Assembly (NCBI RefSeq): GCF_006539165.1
Contig: NZ_BJMM01000028.1
Coordinates: 1 to 64,000, forward strand
DNA from: Streptomyces cacaoi
Lineage (GTDB): Bacteria; Actinomycetota; Actinomycetes; Streptomycetales; Streptomycetaceae
Reading direction: 5' to 3'
Length of the DNA stretch: 64,000 nt
In this document: piece after piece, positions 58,025-64,000 of the stretch
Layout of the letters: each line of letters starts with the position of its first letter
How positions within the stretch are numbered: position 1 is the stretch's first letter
The notes under the pieces: model-generated
The model's input: the letters and a program-made list of their open reading frames with translations, nothing else
Databases searched by the model: none
Told to the model about the DNA's origin: nothing
Translations under genes and position numbers: made by a program

Positions 58025-59475
58025 TGGGACGCCACAGCCGCAGAGGCAAGCCGGCCACCGGCAGCGCAGAAACCCGGGAGGACCCCGGAATACCCGGCAC
58101 GCAGCCCACGGGCCGTGAAAGGACGCGGCAGCGTCCCGCGGCCCGTCCGCGTGACGGCGCCGCAGGGCCGGACACCGGCGCCGGGCACGGGGCTCCCGTG
58201 CCCCCGCCCGGTCAGGGCGTCCCGCCGCACTCCGCCGGTGCGCCCGCCGGTGCGCCCCCGCACGGGGCCCCGGTGCGCGGCGGGCACCCCGAGCCGCCGG
58301 AGGCCGTGGGGGCGCCGCCGTTCGCCGCGGGGCCGCCCGTGGGCCAGGCCGGTCCCGGCCGTCGCCGGCGCGGGCCCCGGCAGGAGTATCTGGACGCTTT
58401 CGAGGACGGGCCGCAGAGCGCCGGGGCCGCCGGGGCGGCGGCCGGTGACGACGACGTGTTCGCCGCGGGCGCGCCGGGGGCCCGGCGGCCGGGCGGGCCC
58501 GGAGCGCCGGATTCCGCCGCCTCGGGCATGCCCGGGCAGCGGGGCGGCCCCCCGGCACCGCCCGCCGCGGACCCCGGTCCGTCCGACGCCGTCCCCGCCG
58601 GTCCGGCCGGGCCGCCCGGGGGTGAGCCGCCGGCCCCGCTCGCACCGATCGCGCCGCCGCCTCCCCGCCGGAACCGGGGCCGCACCTACACGGGGCTGGC
58701 CGCCGCCGCGGTCACCACGGCGCTCGCCGTGGTCGTCGCCGGGCAGGTCGCGGGGGGCGAGGACGGCTCCGCCGGTGACCAGGCCGGTGCCGGTACGGAG
58801 AGCCGGCAGGTCGCCGGCCGGGGCGCGGACGCGGGCGACGGCAAGGTGCCGGAGAAGCCCACGGCCCCGCAGTCGTACAACGCGAAGATGGCGCGGCAGT
58901 ACCCGCTGTCGGCCGACTCCCGGGGCACGGGCCGGTTCACGGCCGTACCGGGGCACGAGGCGGGGCCGCGGGACGCGGCGCGCACGCTGCGCTACCGGGT
59001 CGACGTCGAGAAGGGACTGTCGCTGGACGGCGGGCTGTTCGCGCAGGCCGTGCACAAGACGCTGAACGACAAGCGCAGTTGGGCGCACGGCGGGGAGCGC
59101 GGCTTCGAGCGCGTCTCCTCCGGCAAGCCCGACTTCGTCATCACCCTGGCGAGCCCGCACACCACGGATGTGTGGTGTGCCAAGTCCGGCCTGGACACCA
59201 GCGAGGAGAAGGTCTCCTGCGACTCGGCCGCCACCGAGCGCGTCATGATCAACGCCTATCGGTGGGCGCGCGGCGCGCAGACCTACGGCTCCGGGCAGAT
59301 GCACGCCTACCGGCAGATGCTCATCAACCACGAGGTGGGCCACCGGCTCGGGCACGGCCATGTGGGCTGCCCCGGCGACGGCAAGCTCGCGCCCGTGATG
59401 ATGCAGCAGACCAAGTACCTGACGACGGGCAGGTCCACCTGTCGGCCCAACGCCTGGCCGTATCCGAAGGGTTGA
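58024..59475 (+). CDS. DUF3152 domain protein, zinc-metalloprotease-like, membrane-anchored
   Basis: A 483-aa protein. A Pro/Gly/Ala-rich cytoplasmic N-terminus (about 215 residues) precedes one membrane segment (YTGLAAAAVTTALAVVVAGQ, about 222-241). The outer DUF3152 domain follows. It carries HEVGHRLGHGH, a metzincin-type HExxHxxGxxH site with His436, His440 and His446, Glu437 as base, and a later Met (APVMMQQ) in the position of a Met-turn. It is therefore likely to be an extracytoplasmic zinc peptidase. GTG at 58024 is coupled to the upstream hydrolase. Substrate unknown. Confidence 0.88.
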   Translation: MGRHSRRGKPATGSAETREDPGIPGTQPTGRERTRQRPAARPRDGAAGPDTGAGHGAPVPPPGQGVPPHSAGAPAGAPPHGAPVRGGHPEPPEAVGAPPFAAGPPVGQAGPGRRRRGPRQEYLDAFEDGPQSAGAAGAAAGDDDVFAAGAPGARRPGGPGAPDSAASGMPGQRGGPPAPPAADPGPSDAVPAGPAGPPGGEPPAPLAPIAPPPPRRNRGRTYTGLAAAAVTTALAVVVAGQVAGGEDGSAGDQAGAGTESRQVAGRGADAGDGKVPEKPTAPQSYNAKMARQYPLSADSRGTGRFTAVPGHEAGPRDAARTLRYRVDVEKGLSLDGGLFAQAVHKTLNDKRSWAHGGERGFERVSSGKPDFVITLASPHTTDVWCAKSGLDTSEEKVSCDSAATERVMINAYRWARGAQTYGSGQMHAYRQMLINHEVGHRLGHGHVGCPGDGKLAPVMMQQTKYLTTGRSTCRPNAWPYPKG

Positions 59476-59936
59476 GGCCGCGGGCCCGACGCACCGGCCC
59501 ACCCCTTCCGTCCCGGGCACGCCCCCGGCTGCCGCTGTCGCCCCGCGGTGCCGGGGGCGTCCGTGTCCCCGGCACCGCCCGGTGCTTCCGGCATCGCCCT
59601 CCAGCGCCCTCAGTACCCTTCAGCGCCCGGCACCGCCCTTCATCGCCTGTCGTCGATTCCCGTCATTGTTCGGATTCCCGTCACTGTTCCGGTCGGTGTT
59701 CCGGCCACCGTTCCCGGCGCCGCGGGCGTTCCGGGGCCTGTGGGGGCGCACATTTCCTGCTCCGGGCGCCCGACAACGCGTGAACTCCCGGAAGGTCACG
59801 GGTCTTCACCCCTTCCGGTGGCGCGGCGGACAACCGTCCATCACGCGAGCGGGGCGCACGCATAGCGTCTTTCGCGTCCCGCCGCTGAGCCCTTCCGGCC
59901 GACGCGGCACACCACGAGAGCGATCGGGGTACGCAC
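59476..59936. other. 461-bp intergenic region
   Basis: After the DUF3152 gene. It contains a hairpin at 59520-59559 and then a long run of short, degenerate CCGGCACCGCCC and TTCCCGTCA words (about 59565-59730). The following 200 nt should hold the promoter of the glycosyltransferase operon, but no convincing -35/-10 pair is visible. No gene is assigned. Confidence 0.5.
59520..59559 (+). terminator. hairpin after DUF3152 gene
   Basis: 10-bp arms CGCCCCCGGC and GCCGGGGGCG with a 20-nt loop, 45 nt after the stop. Confidence 0.45.
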
Positions 59937-61811
59937 ATGCGCGTCGCACTGCTCACGGAGGGTGGCTACCCCAGCGCACGAGGTGCATCGGCGCTGTGGT
60001 GCGACCGTCTGCTGCGCGGCCTGCCCGGGCACGAGTTCGAGGTCTACGCGCTCAGCCGCAGCGCACGGCAGGAGGACCGGGCCCGCTGGCAGCCGCTGCC
60101 ACCCACCGTCCGGCGGGTGCGCACCGCGCCGCTGTTCGGCCCGCCGCCCGCGCAGACCTCCGCCCGCCGCACCCCCGGCTACGGGCGGCGCGAACGCGCC
60201 CGGTTCCGGGAGTACTTCGCGGCGCTCGCCGAGGCGGTCTGCGCCGCCGGGAACGGCACCGGCGACGGGACGAGCGAGGGCGGTGAGAGGCTGACGGACC
60301 GTTTCGCCGCCGGGCTGTACGGGCTCGCCGACCTCGCGGCCGAACGCGGCGGACTGGCCCCGGAGCTGCGCTCGGAGACGGCCGTGCGCCTCCTGGAGTC
60401 CGCCTGCCGCGCGCCCGGTGCGCTGCGCGCCGCGCACGCCGCCGGCGCCCTCGATCTGCTCGCCGTCACCGAACGGCTGGAGCGCGCGCTGCGTCCGCTC
60501 TCCCTCGACTGGTACGGCACACGCGGCACGGACCCGGGCCTCGCCGCCGCCGACCTGTGCCACGCCGTGGGCGCCGGGCCGGCCGCGCTGCCCGCCCTGG
60601 TGGCCCGCCGTGCGTTCGGCGTCCCGCTGCTGATCACCGAGTACGCGGAGCACGGGGTACGGCTGCGCGAGCACTATCTGCGCAGCGCGGCCGGTGCGGG
60701 GAGCACGGGGGACGCGGCGGGACCCGCGGGCGCCGCCGCGCTGGCGCCCGGCGCCGTGGGCGCTCCCGTCCGCGCACTGCTCGCCTCCTTCCAGGCCCTG
60801 CTGGTGCGGGAGACCTACGCGCAGGCGCAGGTCGTCACCCCCGGCACCGCGCACGCACGGCGATGGCAGGAGCGCTGCGGCGCGCGCCCGGCCCAACTGC
60901 GCACCGTGCACCCGGGGATCGACCCCGCGCCGTTCGACGCCGTCGGGGAGCAGGCCGGCGGGCGGGCCGTGCCACGCCGGGCCGCGGACGCCGGGCCGCC
61001 CACCCTGGTGTGGGTCGGCAGGCCGGCGCCCGGCAAGGACCTCACCGGGTTGTTGCAGGCGTTCTCCCTCGTCCGGGAGGCGCTGCCGGACGCGGTGCTG
61101 CGCCTCGTCGAGCTGCCGCCGGCGCCCGGTGCGGCCCGCTGCGGCACCCCGGACGACGCGGGGGAGTACGGGGAGCGGTGCCGGGCGCTGGCCGCACGGC
61201 TGTTCCCCGGCCGCGCGGGCCGCCGGTCGCCGGTCGTCTTCGAGGAGGTGCGCGGACCGCTGCCGGACGCGCGTGCGCACGCGTACGCGGCCGGGGACGT
61301 GGTGGTGCTCTCCAGCGCGGCCGAGGGGTTTCCCGGCTGTCTGGTCGAGGCGATGCTGTGCGCCCGTGCGACGGTCTCCACCGACGTCGGCGCGGTGTGC
61401 GAGGTCGTCGGCGGCACCGGGCTCGTCGTCCCGCCGCGCAATCCCCGTGCTCTCGCCGACGCCTGCGCCGCGCTGCTGGCCGACCCGGCGCGCGCGGCCC
61501 GGCTGGGCGCGGCGGCCCGCGCGCGTGCGCTGGAGCTGTTCAGCGTGCGGCAGAACACCGAGACGTTCCGCGGCATCTACCGGGAGCTGGCCGCCGCCCG
61601 CCCGCGCCGGGCCCCGGAGCCGGGCTCGCCCCTCGTCCGGTCCGCGGAGTCCCGCGCTCCGGGCCGTCCGGGCGGCGGTGTGCGGACGGCCGCCCCGGCG
61701 CGCGCCTCCGCCGGACCGCCGCGCCGCCCCGGCTGGGCACGGCCGGACGGGCCGGGCCCGGGTTCCGCCGGTCCGCGCGCCGGCGCCGGGAAGGAGGCGA
61801 AGGCAGGGTGA
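59937..61811 (+). CDS. DUF3492-containing GT4 glycosyltransferase (PelF-like)
   Basis: A 624-aa glycosyltransferase. The N-terminal RVALLTEGGYPSARGASALW is the DUF3492 signature of PelF-type enzymes, which polymerise exopolysaccharide. The C-terminal GT-B domain shows LVWVGRPAPGKDLTGLLQAF and the nucleotide-sugar motif EGFPGCLVEAM (E-x7-E). A disordered Pro/Gly/Ala tail of about 65 residues follows. It is a cytoplasmic protein, probably acting with the membrane protein encoded next (4-nt overlap). The sugar donor is unknown. It is the first gene of an operon that runs off the window. Confidence 0.88.
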   Translation: MRVALLTEGGYPSARGASALWCDRLLRGLPGHEFEVYALSRSARQEDRARWQPLPPTVRRVRTAPLFGPPPAQTSARRTPGYGRRERARFREYFAALAEAVCAAGNGTGDGTSEGGERLTDRFAAGLYGLADLAAERGGLAPELRSETAVRLLESACRAPGALRAAHAAGALDLLAVTERLERALRPLSLDWYGTRGTDPGLAAADLCHAVGAGPAALPALVARRAFGVPLLITEYAEHGVRLREHYLRSAAGAGSTGDAAGPAGAAALAPGAVGAPVRALLASFQALLVRETYAQAQVVTPGTAHARRWQERCGARPAQLRTVHPGIDPAPFDAVGEQAGGRAVPRRAADAGPPTLVWVGRPAPGKDLTGLLQAFSLVREALPDAVLRLVELPPAPGAARCGTPDDAGEYGERCRALAARLFPGRAGRRSPVVFEEVRGPLPDARAHAYAAGDVVVLSSAAEGFPGCLVEAMLCARATVSTDVGAVCEVVGGTGLVVPPRNPRALADACAALLADPARAARLGAAARARALELFSVRQNTETFRGIYRELAAARPRRAPEPGSPLVRSAESRAPGRPGGGVRTAAPARASAGPPRRPGWARPDGPGPGSAGPRAGAGKEAKAG

Positions 61812-63112
61812 GCGCACAGCCCCGGCCCGGCCGGCCCGCCGATCCGGTACGCGGGCTGCTGCGGGCCCACCGCGAACTGTGCGAACGGGCCGTGCACCCG
61901 CTGGAGATCGCCGCGGGGCTGGAGGCGCACGGCGTCACCGACCGCACCGCTGCCCGGTTCCGGCACCGCGACGTCTTCTCGCTCGCCGAGGAGCTGTACG
62001 CCCGCGCCCCGCACCCCGGTGCGGCCGGCACCGCCCTGACGGAGGCCGGACGCACCGAGAACGCCGGACGCGCCGGACGCACCGGACGCACCGAACACGG
62101 CGGGCATGCCGGGCACACCGGACGCACCGGTCCCGGCCGGCCCGGCGACGCGCCGCACGCCGTCACCGAGGGCGGCCCGGGCGGGCCCGGCGCCGCCGCG
62201 GTGCTGCTGCTTCCGCTGCTGCCCGGTGCGCTGTGCGCGGCCGTGCTCGCCGCCCTGTCGGCGCTGGCGGGGAGGCCGCCGCTGGTGCTCGGCGCGGTGG
62301 CGGCGGCCGGCGCGGTCCTGGTGCCCGCCGGCGCGGTGCGGGCGGTGCGCGCCGTGCTGTTCACCCGGCCCGCCGGGGTGGTCAGCGCCGGCGCACACAC
62401 GGCGCGGGTCCCGGCGTCCCTCGCCGTGTGGGCCTGCTGGCTGATCGCATACGCGCTCTTCGGCGACTGGCTGCTGCGGGAACTGCTCGGCGGCGGGCCC
62501 GACATCCCCGGCAGCGTCCCGCCGGGCGTACCGGCGCACACGGTGCTGAGCCTCGCCCTGGCGGTCGCGCCCGCCGTGTGGTGCGCCGGGGGGTTCGCCC
62601 GCGTCGCCCGGCGCAGACTGGTGCGCAGCCGCAGCCTGGCGGAGTTCGCGGCCGGGGTGCGCCCCGTGCTGGCCGTGGCCGTGCTGGTGTTCGCCGGCTG
62701 TGTGCCGCTCCTCCAGCGTGCCGCGGCGTGGGCGCTGGACCGCGCGCCCCTCGCGCACGCCGTCGCAGGGGGCCAGGGCGAGCCCGGGCCCGTCCGGCTC
62801 TGGGCGACCGCCGCGCTGTGCCTGCTGTTCTTCGCCGCCACCCTGCTGACCGCGCACGGGCGCGGGGCCGTCGTCCCGGCGGGTCTCGGCGCCGCCTGCG
62901 CCGCCGAGGCGGTGGCACTGCTGAGCGTCCTGGCGGCCCGGCTGCCCGGACTGTCCGTCGTGGCCCGGCCCGTGGAGTGGACGGTGACGGCCCTGGGGGC
63001 CGGCGCCGTCGGGCTCCTCGCCTGTACCGGCGCCGCTCTCGCGCTGCTGGCGTACGCCGCCGGGGCGCTGACCGGGGTCTGGGCGCACCACCGGGCGGCG
63101 GCGCCGACATAG
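61808..63112 (+). CDS. polytopic membrane protein, putative polysaccharide export partner
   Basis: A 434-aa protein. A soluble N-terminal part (LLRAHRELCERAVHPLEIAA, then AARFRHRDVFSLAEELYARA) is followed by a GRT-repeat linker (about 62040-62140 at DNA level) and then about eight membrane segments, from AAAVLLLPLLPGALCAAVLA to LLACTGAALALLAYAAGALT. It overlaps the glycosyltransferase by 4 nt (GTGA). In Pel-type systems a membrane protein (PelG) partners PelF; this one is shorter than PelG and I cannot establish homology, so the role is inferred from coupling only. Confidence 0.7.
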   Translation: MSAQPRPGRPADPVRGLLRAHRELCERAVHPLEIAAGLEAHGVTDRTAARFRHRDVFSLAEELYARAPHPGAAGTALTEAGRTENAGRAGRTGRTEHGGHAGHTGRTGPGRPGDAPHAVTEGGPGGPGAAAVLLLPLLPGALCAAVLAALSALAGRPPLVLGAVAAAGAVLVPAGAVRAVRAVLFTRPAGVVSAGAHTARVPASLAVWACWLIAYALFGDWLLRELLGGGPDIPGSVPPGVPAHTVLSLALAVAPAVWCAGGFARVARRRLVRSRSLAEFAAGVRPVLAVAVLVFAGCVPLLQRAAAWALDRAPLAHAVAGGQGEPGPVRLWATAALCLLFFAATLLTAHGRGAVVPAGLGAACAAEAVALLSVLAARLPGLSVVARPVEWTVTALGAGAVGLLACTGAALALLAYAAGALTGVWAHHRAAAPT

Positions 63113-63216
63113 GCGCGGCCCGCCGTCCGTCCACCGTTTGTGCGCGGGCCGGGGCCGAACCGGCGTTCCACGAGCACCCCGAGCCGCCCGCGCGATACCG
63201 ACAAGGAGCACGTCGC

Positions 63217-63306
63217 ATGATCTTCCCGCAGTCGGGAGAGCCACCGCTGTGGCCCGCACCCTCCCCGCACCACACGCCGCTGAGCAGCGGGGAGGGCGAG
63301 CGATGA
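63217..63306 (+). CDS. candidate 29-aa small protein coupled to the epimerase gene
   Basis: ATG at 63217 has AAGGAG 8 nt upstream, a strong Shine-Dalgarno. The frame encodes MIFPQSGEPPLWPAPSPHHT followed by nine residues (PLSSGEGER) and its TGA overlaps the ATG of the epimerase gene (ATGA). It is Pro/Ser-rich and not a membrane peptide. The good initiation signals and the exact overlap argue for translation, either as a functional microprotein or as a coupling device for the next gene. No homologue is known to me. Confidence 0.5.
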   Translation: MIFPQSGEPPLWPAPSPHHTPLSSGEGER

Positions 63307-64000
63307 GAGTGCTGCTGCTGGGCGCCACCGGTTACCTGGGCCGTTTCGTCGCCGACCGGCTGCTGGCCGATCCCGCCGTACAGCTGACCGCCCTCGGCCG
63401 CGGCGACGACGCCGATGTGCGCTTCGATCTGTCGACGGGCAGCCCCGGCGCGCTCACCCGGTTCCTGGACGCCGTCCACCCGGGCGTCGTCATCAACTGC
63501 GCCGGCGCGACCCGGGGCGGCGGCCGGGACCTGATCCGGCACAACGTGGTGTCCACCGCGACGGTGTGCGAGTCGCTGCGGCGCAGCGGCTGCGGCGCCC
63601 GGCTGGTGCATGTGGGCTGCGCCGCCGAGTACGGGCCCTCGCCCGCCGGTTCGTCCACCGGGGAGGACGCCGTGCCGCGGCCCGGCGGCCCCTACGGGGT
63701 GAGCAAGCTGGCCGCGACGGAGCTGGTGCTCGCCTCCGGTCTGGACGCCGTCGTGCTGCGCGTGTTCTCGCCCATCGGGCCCGGCACGCCCGCCGGTTCG
63801 CCCGTGGGGCGGCTCGCCGAGGCGATGCGGCGCACGATGCAGCAGGGCGAGCACGAACTGAAGCTGGGCGGCCTGGGCGTGCAGCGGGACTTCGTGGATG
63901 TACGGGACGTGGCGCGCGCCGTGCACGCCGCCTCGCTGTCGGCGGCGCAGGGCGTCGTCAACATCGGCACGGGGCGGGCGGTGCGGCTGCGCGAGGTGGC
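63303..64000 (+). CDS. NAD-dependent epimerase/dehydratase, partial (runs off window)
   Basis: The first 232 residues of an extended short-chain dehydrogenase (RmlD/GalE-like). The Rossmann motif is GATGYLGRF at residues 8-16, the catalytic Tyr-x3-Lys is YGVSKLA, and the substrate-side motif is LGGLGVQRDFVDVRDVARAV. The residue expected to be the catalytic Ser/Thr is Cys in HVGCAAEYG. The C-terminus lies outside the window. It probably makes or modifies the nucleotide sugar used by the glycosyltransferase. ATG at 63303 overlaps the small ORF stop. Confidence 0.9.
   Translation, partial: MRVLLLGATGYLGRFVADRLLADPAVQLTALGRGDDADVRFDLSTGSPGALTRFLDAVHPGVVINCAGATRGGGRDLIRHNVVSTATVCESLRRSGCGARLVHVGCAAEYGPSPAGSSTGEDAVPRPGGPYGVSKLAATELVLASGLDAVVLRVFSPIGPGTPAGSPVGRLAEAMRRTMQQGEHELKLGGLGVQRDFVDVRDVARAVHAASLSAAQGVVNIGTGRAVRLREV

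Noticed and set aside
1..64000. CRISPR array, prophage, insertion sequence, tRNA or rRNA
   Set aside because: No regularly spaced long repeats, no transposase or phage-type genes, and no cloverleaf or rRNA-like sequence were recognised; the tandem repeats found are short and local.

Overview
The window is a stretch of conserved, very GC-rich actinobacterial core chromosome, most likely from Streptomyces. Pointers to this are strong G/C third positions, frequent GTG starts, mycothiol synthesis (mshB), DUF3117, DUF3107, DUF6113 and DUF3152 family proteins, and a sigE-rseA-htrA-tatB module. I see no insertion sequence, prophage, CRISPR array, rRNA or tRNA. From memory (not searched), gene order resembles the S. 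coelicolor region from about bldK (SCO5112-5116) through mshB (SCO5126) onward. It also resembles two M. tuberculosis blocks: Rv1170-Rv1239 (mshB, fdxC, dapC, dapE, LOG, folP2, DivIVA-like, tagA, DUF3117, methyltransferase, sigE, rseA, htrA, tatB, mrp, MgtE-like, corA) and Rv3207-Rv3211 (DUF3152, TetR, DUF3107, small membrane protein, ferritin-like, rhlE).

Layout. 1-1541: the last two ATPase genes of one oligopeptide importer. 1658-2671: a divergent polytopic membrane protein. 3280-9664: a complete second oligopeptide importer (permease, lipoprotein, permease, ATPase, ATPase). 9689-11941: an S9 peptidase that could digest imported peptides. 12377-16655: small membrane protein, mshB, DUF6113 protein, and a large low-complexity protein with a peptidoglycan-binding-like domain. 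16968-20712: an ABC exporter with its own histidine kinase and response regulator, preceded by 14-bp tandem repeats and a perfect dyad. 20788-22818: transglutaminase-like protein and GNAT. 22969-27771: 7Fe ferredoxin, dapC, two exported or membrane-anchored proteins, and dapE (lysine/diaminopimelate pathway). 27965-33127: LOG protein, FolP2-like protein, DivIVA-domain protein, tag, enoyl-CoA hydratase, DUF3117 and a methyltransferase. 33310-38080: envelope-stress sigma factor, zinc anti-sigma factor, HtrA protease and TatB. 38297-45086: a hypothetical, Mrp, DUF1003, an MgtE-N/CBS protein, a lipoprotein, a hypothetical and CorA, with magnesium-related genes over-represented and leader structures upstream of both. 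45653-51240: SUFU protein, MFS exporter, DUF6758, PHP hydrolase, MarC protein and an alpha/beta hydrolase. 51364-59475: DEAD-box helicase, ferritin-like protein, small membrane protein, DUF3107, TetR, acidic protein, alpha/beta hydrolase and a DUF3152 zinc-metalloprotease-like protein. 59937-64000: start of a glycosyltransferase / membrane protein / small ORF / sugar-epimerase operon that runs off the window.

Functional themes are peptide import and digestion, redox buffering (mycothiol, ferredoxin), cell-wall precursor supply (DapC, DapE), envelope-stress sensing (SigE-RseA-HtrA with TatB) and magnesium homeostasis. The most interesting unexplained items are non-coding or start-site features: a small leader ORF before corA, a helicase gene with no ATG/GTG/TTG start upstream of its Q motif, operator-like dyads at the MFS, TetR, ABC-two-component and peptide-importer promoters, and several genes whose -10 box lies only 5-7 nt before the start codon, which implies leaderless mRNAs. 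The terminal polysaccharide-like operon is the best candidate for an incompletely described system.
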